Source: Gemmatimonadota bacterium
Lineage (GTDB): Bacteria; Gemmatimonadota; Gemmatimonadetes; Longimicrobiales; Gaopeijiaceae
Assembly (NCBI GenBank): GCA_022571515.1
Contig: JACZXQ010000025.1
Coordinates: forward strand, 1-50,171
DNA: 50,171 bases
Direction: 5' to 3'
Under the pieces are notes generated by a model that was given only the letters and a program-made list of their open reading frames with translations, was not told where the DNA came from and ran no database searches. Positions within the stretch are counted from its first letter, which is position 1. Each line of letters begins with the position of its first letter. This document shows, piece by piece, positions 6,933 to 14,611 of the stretch. The position numbers and the translations under genes were made by a program.

Positions 6933-8452
6933 CGGTCTGTCGCGTTCTTCACGAGCGTAGCGACCGTGCGGTTCTTCCGTGTGAAATGAGTACGCACCAC
7001 GCGGGAGACGTCATTCGGGGTCACGGCCTGGAGTCGCCTCGAGAACCGGAAGCTCGCTCGCCAATCCCCGTACAGGGACGCCGAGCCCGCCACCTGCAAT
7101 GCGAGGCCGAGGTTGGACGTCAGTCGGCGGAAATTGCCCGCCTCCACCTGGTTGCGAACCCGCTGAAGATCGATGTCCTCGGGCGGTTGGGCCGCGAGGC
7201 GATCGAGCTCCTCGTAGACCACCGCCTCGATGTCGAGCGTGCTGTGAGGCGCCCGGGGGACGGCGCTGATCGAGAACAACTGGGCGAATCGCGAGCCCGG
7301 GCCCATCGAGGAGGTGACCGACGTGGCTAGGCGCTCGCGCACCACGAGGCGTTGGTAAAGCCGCGACGTCCGCCCCCCCGTGAGGAGCGACGTGAGCATG
7401 ACCAGTGCCGGCATGTCGTCGTGCAGGTTGTCCACCACATGCCATCCCATGCGGACGAGCGGTTCGGCGTCGAACTCGATCTCCGTCCGCCGCTCTCCGC
7501 GCTGCTCGGGCTCGCGAGCGAGCACAGGCCTCGGGGCTTCCCCGGCCGGGATCCCGCCGAAATACTCTTCCGCCCAGCCGATGATCTGATCCGGATCCAC
7601 ATCACCGACGATGGCGACCACCGCGTTGTTTGGTCCATAAAAGCGGCGGTAGTAATCCACTACCTGGCGGCGCGTGAGGCTCTGCACGTCCGACATGTAG
7701 CCCACCACCGGGACTCCGTAAGGGTGCACGCGAAAGGCGGTGGCCATGTGCGCCTGGTAGGTCAGCGCGAATGGCTGCGTGTCGACGCGCATGCGCCGTT
7801 CCTCCGCCACGACGTCTCGCTCGCTGTAGAACTCGCGGAAGACGGAGTTCCTCATGCGGTCCGACTCCATGATGAACCACAGCCTTACACGATTGGACGG
7901 AAGCTCCACGAAGTACGTGGTGGACTCGGAATCGGTCGTCGCGTTCAGGCCGCGCGCACCGGCCGTCGACAGCACGAGGTCGAACTCATTGGCCACCACG
8001 TGCGTGCGGGCCCGGTCCTCGAGCGTCCGGATTCGTCCGTTCAGAGCGCCGATTCCGGCCGTGTCGTGGTCGGCGACGCGGGAGCGGAGCATCAGAATCG
8101 TGTCCTGGATCGCATCCATCTCGGCGAAGAGGGCCTGCTCGGCTGGGTAGTTGCGCGTGCCGATGGTGGTGGTCCCCTTGAACAGCAGGTGTTCGAGCAG
8201 GTGTGCGATGCCGGTCGAGCCCAGCACCTCGTTGACGCCGCCCACCTCGTACTGAACCACGAAGGAGACGGTCGGTGACGAGCTCCGAGGCAGGATGAGG
8301 AGGCGCATGCCGTTGTCGAGCGTGTGCTCCACGACGGGCAGGCCCTCGCCGGGAGTGGCCTGCGCTCTCGCCTCCGACGGCGTCACGTACGGGCCGACGA
8401 GTAGCACGCACGTCGTGAGCCACCCCCTTACCGGCATGCGTGGTCCGATCAT
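6929..8452 (-). CDS. active-site M16 zinc peptidase (insulinase family), exported
   Basis: The ATG at 8452 overlaps the fpg stop by 4 bases and gives 507 residues; a longer frame starts at 8488 but would overlap fpg further. A hydrophobic leader is followed by SEARAQA, a good signal-peptidase site. The zinc motif HxxEH is present as HLLEH (His84, Glu87, His88), and the downstream SERDVVAEERRMRVD supplies the expected third Glu ligand. Further features are TDSESTTYFVELP, HPYGVPVVGY, NAVVAIVGDVDPDQI and the C-terminal-half RTSRLYQRLVVRERLATSVT. It probably degrades peptides in the periplasm together with the inactive partner encoded directly downstream. Confidence 0.9.
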   Translation of the reverse strand: MIGPRMPVRGWLTTCVLLVGPYVTPSEARAQATPGEGLPVVEHTLDNGMRLLILPRSSSPTVSFVVQYEVGGVNEVLGSTGIAHLLEHLLFKGTTTIGTRNYPAEQALFAEMDAIQDTILMLRSRVADHDTAGIGALNGRIRTLEDRARTHVVANEFDLVLSTAGARGLNATTDSESTTYFVELPSNRVRLWFIMESDRMRNSVFREFYSERDVVAEERRMRVDTQPFALTYQAHMATAFRVHPYGVPVVGYMSDVQSLTRRQVVDYYRRFYGPNNAVVAIVGDVDPDQIIGWAEEYFGGIPAGEAPRPVLAREPEQRGERRTEIEFDAEPLVRMGWHVVDNLHDDMPALVMLTSLLTGGRTSRLYQRLVVRERLATSVTSSMGPGSRFAQLFSISAVPRAPHSTLDIEAVVYEELDRLAAQPPEDIDLQRVRNQVEAGNFRRLTSNLGLALQVAGSASLYGDWRASFRFSRRLQAVTPNDVSRVVRTHFTRKNRTVATLVKNATDR

Positions 8453-9279
8453 GTCTGGTCTTGCTCCCACGGCTGGCACTCCGGGCACAAGAACGCGGAT
8501 CGGTTTCCGAACACGATCCGCTCGATCTCAGTCCCACAGCGGACGCATGGTTTGCGGACACGACCGTATACGCTGAGTCGGCTCGCATTATTTCCACGCT
8601 TGCCGGAGGCGTCACGGTAGTTCCTCAGGGTGGTGCCTCCGTGTTCGATGGCGCTGAGCAACACGGACCGCATGGCGCGGAGCAGCGCATCGCCTTCCTT
8701 TCGGGTCAGCGTGTTGGCGGGACGAGCCGGGTGGACGCGGGCCCTCCAAAGGGCCTCGTTCGCGTAGATGTTGCCTACCCCCGCGACCCGGCGCTGGTCC
8801 AACAACCACGAGCGGATCGGTGAACGTGAGGCCTGGAGTCGTGCGAACATGTCGCGGCCGGTGAAGCGACCGTCCAAGGGCTCGGGTCCCATGGCGGCCG
8901 ACCGCGACTCCCACTCGCCGGGCGTGAGAATCTCCACCGCGCCAAAGCGCCTCACATCGTCGTAGACCAGCACGCCACCGTCGTCTAGGGTGAAGCGCAC
9001 GGCGGGATGAGTCGAAGGCGAGGCGGACGGCAGCGTGAGAAGCCGCCCGGTCATGCCCAGGTTGATCACGAGGAATGCCGGCGGATCCAGTTCCATCACG
9101 ATGTTCTTGCCCCGGCGACCGACATGCTGGATACGGCGGCCCGCGACGTGTTTGCGGAATCGGGCGGGGGAGGTGCGGAGGATGTCGGGGCGGAGAACCC
9201 GGGCTTTTGAGATGACTGTGCCGTGAAGTGCCGGGCGTAGACCGCGGACGATCGTCTCGGCCTCGGGGAGCTCAGGCAC
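8449..9279 (-). CDS. mutM: formamidopyrimidine-DNA glycosylase (MutM/Fpg)
   Basis: This is a bifunctional DNA glycosylase/AP lyase that removes oxidised purines such as 8-oxoguanine. The GTG at 9279 gives VPELPEAETIVRGL; once the initiator is removed, Pro1 is the catalytic nucleophile and Glu2 is also in place. The ORF extends upstream, but no other start yields the essential N-terminal Pro. Also visible are GRRGKN (conserved Lys), GVGNIYANEALWRARVHP, and a C-terminal zinc finger CVRC ... CPEC. At 276 residues it is full length. Its GTG overlaps the purD stop by 8 bases, and its stop overlaps the next gene, so it is part of the purD-fpg-M16-M16 operon. Confidence 0.95.
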   Translation of the reverse strand: MPELPEAETIVRGLRPALHGTVISKARVLRPDILRTSPARFRKHVAGRRIQHVGRRGKNIVMELDPPAFLVINLGMTGRLLTLPSASPSTHPAVRFTLDDGGVLVYDDVRRFGAVEILTPGEWESRSAAMGPEPLDGRFTGRDMFARLQASRSPIRSWLLDQRRVAGVGNIYANEALWRARVHPARPANTLTRKEGDALLRAMRSVLLSAIEHGGTTLRNYRDASGKRGNNASRLSVYGRVRKPCVRCGTEIERIVFGNRSAFLCPECQPWEQDQT

Positions 9280-10585
9280 GCGGCAGGTGCCCGGCGCCGG
9301 GCGCCGGAGAGGATCGGGCCAGCTCTCTCCATCCGATGTCGCTACGGAACCGCTTTCCCTCGAACTCGATGCGGGCCGCCGCCGCCCTGCTGCGGTCTCC
9401 GGCACTCGCCATCGAGTCGCCCAGCCCCGTGACGGCCAGAACGCGTCCACCGGACGTTACCAACCCGTCCTCGGTACGCCGCGTGCCCGCGTGAAAAACG
9501 AGCACGTCCGGGTCGTCCCGCAGGTCGTCCGGGATCGCGATGGGGAGGCCCATGGGGTAACTGCCCGGGTAGCCTTCCGATGCCATCACAGTGGTGAGTG
9601 CGCAGGCATCCTTCCAACGCAGCGGGCGGCCCGCGAGACTGCCCCCTTCGGCCACCTCCGCCATCAGGTCCAGGAGGGAGCTGTCGAGCAACGGCAGAAC
9701 GACCTGCGTTTCCGGATCTCCGAACCGGCAGTTGAACTCCACGACGCTGGGGCCTTCCTCCGTCAGCATGAGGCCGGCATACAGGAGGCCTCGGAACTCG
9801 GCCCCGTCCTCCGCCAGCGCGGCCAGTGTCGGTAGCAGAATGGTCGAGGTCACCTCCTCGATCAGCTCTGGGGTGGTGAGGCCTACGGGTGTGTAGGCTC
9901 CCATACCGCCCGTGTTTGGGCCCGTGTCGCCCTCACCAATCCGCTTATGGTCTTGAGCCGGAAGGAGCACCAGCACCTCACTCCCGTCCGTCAGAGCGAA
10001 CACGGAGAGCTCCTCACCGGTCATGAACTCCTCCACGACGATCTGGCGGCCGGCCTCGCCGAAGGCCCGGTTCTCCATTATCATGCGCGCACCGTCCAGT
10101 GCTTCCTGGACCGTCTCGCACACGAGCGCCCCCTTGCCGGCGGCCAGCCCCGAGGCCTTTACCACCACGGGGGCGCCCTTCTCTCGTATGTAGTCCTGGG
10201 CGGGGGCGAGTTCTTCGAACATCGCGTAGGCCGCCGTGCGCACTCCGGCCTTGGCCATGAGGTCCTTCGCGTAGACCTTGCTGGACTCGATGCGTGCGGC
10301 CGCCTGCGTCGGGCCAAAGGCCGGCACGCCTTTCGACCTGAGGCGATCGACGACCCCGGCGGCGAGCGGGGCCTCAGGACCCACCACGGCCAGGTCGATC
10401 TGCCGGGCGGCCGCCCACCCGGTGAGCGCTTCGAGGTCGCCCGGTGCGATCTCCACGCCCTTGCACAGGGCCGCCATACCGCCGTTGGGCTGCGTGGCGA
10501 AGAACTCGGCGTCCGGCCGGTCCTGCGCCAGCTTCCACAGCAGAGTGTGCTCTCTCCCGCCGTTTCCGATGATGAGGATACGCAT
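9272..10585 (-). CDS. purD: phosphoribosylamine-glycine ligase (GAR synthetase)
   Basis: PurD joins glycine to 5-phosphoribosylamine with ATP, the second step of de novo purine synthesis. The 437 residues start with MRILIIGNGGREHTLLWKLA. They contain VVGPEAPLAAGVVDRL, GPTQAAARIESSK, the ATP-grasp segments APVVVKASGLAAGKGALVC and PNTGGMGAYTPV, and VVEFNCRFGDPETQVVLPLL. The protein is of standard length. There is no ribosome-binding site before the ATG, and a near-perfect promoter points to transcription starting at about the A of the ATG (see the promoter entry). It heads an operon with fpg and two M16 genes through overlapping reading frames. Confidence 0.96.
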   Translation of the reverse strand: MRILIIGNGGREHTLLWKLAQDRPDAEFFATQPNGGMAALCKGVEIAPGDLEALTGWAAARQIDLAVVGPEAPLAAGVVDRLRSKGVPAFGPTQAAARIESSKVYAKDLMAKAGVRTAAYAMFEELAPAQDYIREKGAPVVVKASGLAAGKGALVCETVQEALDGARMIMENRAFGEAGRQIVVEEFMTGEELSVFALTDGSEVLVLLPAQDHKRIGEGDTGPNTGGMGAYTPVGLTTPELIEEVTSTILLPTLAALAEDGAEFRGLLYAGLMLTEEGPSVVEFNCRFGDPETQVVLPLLDSSLLDLMAEVAEGGSLAGRPLRWKDACALTTVMASEGYPGSYPMGLPIAIPDDLRDDPDVLVFHAGTRRTEDGLVTSGGRVLAVTGLGDSMASAGDRSRAAAARIEFEGKRFRSDIGWRELARSSPAPGAGHLPRA

Positions 10586-10591
10586 CGGGCC

Positions 10592-10620
10592 ACTGTACCT
10601 AACGCCGCACGGACTGTCAA
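10592..10620 (-). promoter_or_regulatory. sigma-70-type promoter of purD, probably leaderless
   Basis: On the minus strand, TTGACA (10620-10615, perfect consensus) is followed by a 17-base spacer and TACAGT (10597-10592). The expected start of transcription, about 7 bases downstream, falls on or next to the purD ATG at 10585. Confidence 0.6.
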
Positions 10621-10626
10621 AGTTGG

Positions 10627-10667
10627 AAAAAAAGCAGCGGGGCGACCGAGTTCCCGGCCGCCCCGCT
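10627..10667 (-). terminator. rho-independent terminator of the M48 peptidase gene
   Basis: Read on the minus strand, AGCGGGGCG pairs with CGCCCCGCT (10667-10659 with 10644-10636). The helix is extended by three more pairs past one mismatch, and a run of seven T follows at 10633-10627. It lies 38 bases after the stop of the M48 gene and immediately before the purD promoter, so the two units are insulated. Confidence 0.88.
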
Positions 10668-10705
10668 GGATTCGGCCCGGGCCCGACCGCGGTCAGGCCG
10701 ACCTG

Positions 10706-11725
10706 CTACTTCCTCGATCCCATCACTTCGTTCGCCATGCGTTTCGCGGCGCCGGCCATGTGGCCGAAAAGGTCCTTGGCTCCCTTCGCGTACGCTGCCG
10801 TAGCGTCCCGCAAGTCGTTCTTGTAGGCCGGATCGGGGTCGGTGCGGCGTTGGTACTCTCCGCGGATGATACGGTCGTACTCGCCCTCTTCGATCCATGA
10901 CCGGATCTCGGCGACCCGAAGCACATGGAACGGATGCGTCGAGCCCATGAGGTTGAGCACCTTGAACACCTGATCGGCCACGTCTCCAGTGTCCCGGTAC
11001 TCCTCGGCCTGGATGATGAATTCGCCCAGGTCGAGCTCGTCGTCACCGCCGCCGGAGAGCTTCAGGATCGCGCCCATCATGCTCTCCGGGTTCTGGATCG
11101 TGAGCAGGCCGGCCCGGTCGGACGAGAGCTCGCTCTTCCTAGACCACTCCAGGAGTGCGACCAGGATTGCCCTCGCCGCGAGACCGACGATGGGGAAGCC
11201 CATGTTGGCGAGCTTGAGCAGCAGCTCCGTCATCGTCTTGTAGAGAACGTGATCGCTCATGATGTGCCCGAGCTCGTGGCCCATGATGTAGGACACTTGC
11301 TCGTCGTCGAGCAGGCTGACCAGGCCGGAATGCAGGATGATGAACGGTTGGTCCATTCCGTAGGCACCGGCGTTCACGACCGGGTTCTGGGAGATGAAGA
11401 GGGGATACTCCTCAGGGGCGTCCAGCGTCTCCAGCACGTCCATGTACAGACCGTGGAGTCGGGGGATCTGCTTGGGGGACACCCGGACCGCACTCGAAAG
11501 GAACGCGAGCCGGATCGGCTTTTCGCCGAAGAACCCGAAGAGCCTCTTCAACACCTCGTCGAAGACGGGGATCTTCCGGAGGGCCTGTAGCGCAGCCCGG
11601 TCAGCGGGGTGTTCCCAGGACCTGGGCGCAATATCGGTGAGGATCCGGCGGGCGTGGGTCGGCTCTTCTTCGCCGTTTCCGTTCCCGTTGTCGCCGCCGT
11701 TCACTCCCTCGTTCTCACCTGCCAT
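10706..11725 (-). CDS. M48 family zinc metallopeptidase (HtpX/Ste24-like)
   Basis: A 339-residue protein with the M48 zinc motif HELGH (His150, Glu151, His154) followed by IMSDHVLYKTM. Downstream is RKSELSSDRAGLL, which supplies the third ligand and the conserved Asp-Arg pair. The N-terminus is a low-complexity Gly/Asn/Glu stretch without a signal peptide. Hydrophobicity is modest: the segment around FPIVGLAARAILVALL (about 175-195) may be buried or membrane-associated, but the several helices of HtpX are not evident, so this is the more soluble DUF-type M48 group. A good ribosome-binding site (AAGGAGAT) precedes the ATG. It is monocistronic with its own terminator. Role: probable protein quality control; substrate unknown. 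Confidence 0.88.
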   Translation of the reverse strand: MAGENEGVNGGDNGNGNGEEEPTHARRILTDIAPRSWEHPADRAALQALRKIPVFDEVLKRLFGFFGEKPIRLAFLSSAVRVSPKQIPRLHGLYMDVLETLDAPEEYPLFISQNPVVNAGAYGMDQPFIILHSGLVSLLDDEQVSYIMGHELGHIMSDHVLYKTMTELLLKLANMGFPIVGLAARAILVALLEWSRKSELSSDRAGLLTIQNPESMMGAILKLSGGGDDELDLGEFIIQAEEYRDTGDVADQVFKVLNLMGSTHPFHVLRVAEIRSWIEEGEYDRIIRGEYQRRTDPDPAYKNDLRDATAAYAKGAKDLFGHMAGAAKRMANEVMGSRK

Positions 11726-11843
11726 GACCGTCCATCTCCTTGATGTCGAGGGTGGAGCCGCTGGGCTCCCACTCTACCCGGCTGTACGGCTCCCTCGACG
11801 GCGAAGTTTCATAGGGTGAGGGAAGCCGCCCCACCTCATTGGG

Positions 11844-13007
11844 CTAACCCGCGAGCGCTTGGTCGAGGTCGTCGAGGAGATCCTGCTGGTCCTCGATGCC
11901 CACGGATAGCCGGACCAATCCGTCCGTCACTCCCATCGCCAACCGCATGTCTTCAGGAACGGAAGCGTGCGTCTGGAGCGCCGGAACGCTGATCAACGAT
12001 TCCACCCCTCCCAGACTTTCCGCCAGGGCGAAGATCCGGGTCCGCTCGACCATCGCACGGGCCTTCGCCGCGTCTCCGAGCTCGGCGGCTACCATGCCGG
12101 TAAACCCCGTCATCTGGCGGCTGGCGAGCTCGTGCTGCGGGTGCGAGGCGAGTCCGGGGTAGTGGACCTGTTCGACAGCCGGGTGCTGCTCCAGGAACCG
12201 AGCGGCCGCCATGCCGTTCTCGTTGTGCCGCTCCATGCGAAGGTGAAGCGTCTTGGTGCCCCGCAGGCAGAGCCAGCAATCCATGGGCCCGGGCACCGCA
12301 CCGGTCGACTTCCTGACGAAGTGGATGTCCTCGGCCAGCTCGTCGTCGTTCACCACGAGGATACCGCCGATGATGTCCGAGTGGCCGTTGAGGTACTTGG
12401 TGGTGGAGTGGACCGTGACGTCCGCTCCGAGCTCGAGAGGCCGCTGGTTGTACGGCGAGGCGAACGTGTTGTCGACCATCAGGAGGGCGCCGCCCTCGTG
12501 CGCGATGCGTGCCGCCTCCTCGATGTTGCAGATGCGCATCATCGGGTTGGTGGGGGTCTCGACGTGCACGAGCTTGGTGTTGGGCTGCATCGCCTCGGTG
12601 ATACAGCTCGGGTCACGCGTGTCCACGAAGCTGAACTCGATGCCCAATTTCTGGAGAACCTTCGTGAACATGCGGGAGACACCGCCGTACGTGTTCTCCT
12701 CGCTCACGACGTGATCGCCGGCCGAGAGGCGCTTAACGACGGATTCGATGGCGGCGAGGCCTGACGCGAAAGCGATTCCGTGACGGCCGCCCTCGAGCGC
12801 TGCGACATTCATCTCGAGCGCCTCGCGGGTCGGGTTCTTGACCCGGGCGTAGTCGTAACCACCCTTGGGCTTCGCCAGCTCGGGCTGAACGTAGGTGGAA
12901 GTCTGGAAGATCGGAGGCATGATGGCTCCGGTGGTCTCTTCCGGCTCCTGGCCGGCGTGGACCGCCAAGGTTCCGAATTTGCGTGAATTGCCGTTGGGTT
13001 TCGCCAT
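11844..13007 (-). CDS. metB: Cys/Met-metabolism PLP enzyme, cystathionine gamma-synthase/lyase type
   Basis: This 387-residue fold-type I PLP enzyme contains the PLP lysine in HSTTKYLNGHSD (Lys204). Other family stretches are YARVKNPTREALE, FASGLAAIESV, ETPTNPMMRICNIE, VDNTFASPYNQRPLELGAD and SLGGVESLISVPALQTHASVP. It works either in methionine synthesis (condensing an activated homoserine with cysteine) or in the reverse direction as a cystathionine gamma-lyase. Sequence alone does not separate MetB from MetC/gamma-lyase, so the symbol is tentative. No Shine-Dalgarno sequence precedes the ATG at 13007. A 7-base inverted repeat lies 64-80 bases upstream in the divergent promoter region. Confidence 0.85.
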   Translation of the reverse strand: MAKPNGNSRKFGTLAVHAGQEPEETTGAIMPPIFQTSTYVQPELAKPKGGYDYARVKNPTREALEMNVAALEGGRHGIAFASGLAAIESVVKRLSAGDHVVSEENTYGGVSRMFTKVLQKLGIEFSFVDTRDPSCITEAMQPNTKLVHVETPTNPMMRICNIEEAARIAHEGGALLMVDNTFASPYNQRPLELGADVTVHSTTKYLNGHSDIIGGILVVNDDELAEDIHFVRKSTGAVPGPMDCWLCLRGTKTLHLRMERHNENGMAAARFLEQHPAVEQVHYPGLASHPQHELASRQMTGFTGMVAAELGDAAKARAMVERTRIFALAESLGGVESLISVPALQTHASVPEDMRLAMGVTDGLVRLSVGIEDQQDLLDDLDQALAG

Positions 13008-13070
13008 GTACGCGTGTGACTCCGAACTGTTGGGTCGTGGGAAGCGTGCCGTGAGGGCCTTGGCAGAATC

Positions 13071-13087
13071 TACCGTCCGAGACGGTA
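13071..13087. promoter_or_regulatory. inverted repeat in the metB/phosphohexomutase divergent region (possible operator)
   Basis: TACCGTC CGA GACGGTA is a perfect 7-base inverted repeat with a 3-base centre. It lies between the start of the PLP enzyme gene and the -35 box of the divergent phosphohexomutase promoter. It could be a repressor site or a short RNA hairpin in the metB leader; there is no evidence to choose. Confidence 0.4.
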
Positions 13088-13104
13088 TCGCCGCTACTGG
13101 CGCA

Positions 13105-13134
13105 TTGACCTTTCCTGTCCACCTCGGGTAAGAT
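13105..13134 (+). promoter_or_regulatory. sigma-70-type promoter of the phosphohexomutase-glmS unit
   Basis: TTGACC (13105-13110), an 18-base spacer and TAAGAT (13129-13134). Transcription would start near 13141, giving a 5' leader of about 20 bases to the ATG at 13160, or about 60 bases to the ATG at 13202. Confidence 0.5.
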
Positions 13135-13159
13135 TCGCAACCCTTCCGGATAGGTCCCT

Positions 13160-14587
13160 ATGGGGCAGGTCCACACCGTTTCTCGTCCACCTCGGACGCC
13201 GATGTCAATACAGCTTCCCCCCGAATTGGTAGTAAGCGTGTCGGGGTTCCGGGGGCGCGTTGGAGCGCCGCTCACTCCGGAGCTGGTGTGCTCCGTCGCC
13301 GCAGCGTTTGGAGACTGGCTGCACGTCACCGGACAACAGACGACCGTGGTGGTGGGGCGCGACTCCAGGACTTCGGGCCCGATGCTCGTCCGGGCCGTGA
13401 TCGCGGGGCTGCAATCGGTCGGATGTTCGGTGGTGGATCTCGGAATCGTGCCCACGCCGACGCTCATGCTCGCCGTGCAGCACCACGGGGCGGCCGGCGG
13501 CGTGGGCGTCACGGCGAGTCACAATCCGGCAGAATGGAATGCCCTGAAGCTGGCGTCGGCCGAGGGCATGTTCGTCGACGCCGAGCGCATGGAGTCGTTC
13601 CTGAACCACCTGCAATCGGCGGACCCGAAGAGGGCGGACTGGTCGGCCCTCGGCGAAGTCGTCAACGACGAGGCGGCGGTGGACCGCCACCTCCAGGCAA
13701 TCGAACGGCTTCCGCAGCTCGACCTGGCTGCTATCTCAGACGCGGGCATCAAGGTTGCGCTGGATTGCGTGCACGGTGCCGGCGGACGCGTGATGCCGCG
13801 CATGCTCGAGTCATTGGGATGCGAGGTGGTGGGCATTGGGCTCGAGGTGGACGGACGGTTTCCGCGGGATCCGGAACCTACGGCGGCCAACCTCGGCGAC
13901 CTCGCGAGACTGGTGCGGGAATCCGGAGCAGCCGTGGGGCTGGCCGTCGATCCCGACGTGGACCGTCTGTCGTTGGTCGACGAGACCGGCCAACCCCTGG
14001 GGGAGGACTTCACCCTTGCGCTTGCAAGCGCGGTCGTGCTGAAGCGGACACCCGGCACCGTCGTGACCAACCTTTCGACGAGCCAGGTGGTCGATGACGT
14101 CGCTGAGGCCCACGGTGGTTCGGTGGTGCGCGCTCCCGTCGGCGAGATCAACGTGGCGCGCCGGATGCAACAGGAGCGCGCCGTCGTCGGTGGGGAGGGC
14201 AACGGGGGAGTCATCCTTCCGGATCTGCACCACACCCGTGACGCACCGTTGGCGGCGGCACTCATAATGCAGCACCTTGTAGACGAGGGAACGCCGCTCT
14301 CGCAGATCGTGGCTCGCTGGCCGAAATACGGGATCGTGAAGAAGAAGGTCAGCTTCCCGCGCGAGGCCATGGAGGACGCCTACGGGGTCCTCGAGAACGA
14401 TCTCGCCGGAGCGGTGAGCGACCGGGCGGATGGGTTGAGGTTGGCATGGCCCGACCGCAAGACGTGGCTGCACGTACGGCCCTCGGGCACGGAGCCGGTG
14501 GTTCGGCTCATCGCCGAAGCGCCGGGTGCGGCCGAGGCGGAGGAGTTGGTGGCCCGAGCGGCCCGTCTCCTCGAGGGAGTCGCCTGA
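13160..14587 (+). CDS. glmM: phosphohexomutase of the phosphoglucosamine/phosphomannomutase family (GlmM-like)
   Basis: A 475-residue alpha-D-phosphohexomutase. The catalytic serine motif is GVTASHNPAEWNALK, the metal-binding loop is DPDVDRLSLVD, the sugar-binding loop is GEGNGG, and the phosphate-binding loop is RPSGTEPVVR. Adjacency to glmS makes phosphoglucosamine mutase (glucosamine-6-P to glucosamine-1-P, for UDP-GlcNAc) the likeliest activity. The usual GlmM N-terminal FGTDGIRG is replaced by VSVSGFRGRVG, which is closer to the phosphomannomutase branch and archaeal-type enzymes. An in-frame ATG at 13202 (MSIQLPPEL) would still keep the fold and may be the true start; the extra 14 residues are not recognisable. 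Confidence 0.85.
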   Translation: MGQVHTVSRPPRTPMSIQLPPELVVSVSGFRGRVGAPLTPELVCSVAAAFGDWLHVTGQQTTVVVGRDSRTSGPMLVRAVIAGLQSVGCSVVDLGIVPTPTLMLAVQHHGAAGGVGVTASHNPAEWNALKLASAEGMFVDAERMESFLNHLQSADPKRADWSALGEVVNDEAAVDRHLQAIERLPQLDLAAISDAGIKVALDCVHGAGGRVMPRMLESLGCEVVGIGLEVDGRFPRDPEPTAANLGDLARLVRESGAAVGLAVDPDVDRLSLVDETGQPLGEDFTLALASAVVLKRTPGTVVTNLSTSQVVDDVAEAHGGSVVRAPVGEINVARRMQQERAVVGGEGNGGVILPDLHHTRDAPLAAALIMQHLVDEGTPLSQIVARWPKYGIVKKKVSFPREAMEDAYGVLENDLAGAVSDRADGLRLAWPDRKTWLHVRPSGTEPVVRLIAEAPGAAEAEELVARAARLLEGVA

Positions 14588-14611
14588 CGACCACAACAAC
14601 ATGAGAACCGT

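Noticed and set aside
13008-13070. SAM riboswitch in front of the metB-like gene
   Set aside because: No recognisable SAM-I or SAM-II helices; only the short inverted repeat at 13071-13087 was found.
14588-14611. A glmS ribozyme before glmS
   Set aside because: The gap is only 24 bases, far too short for the ribozyme core.
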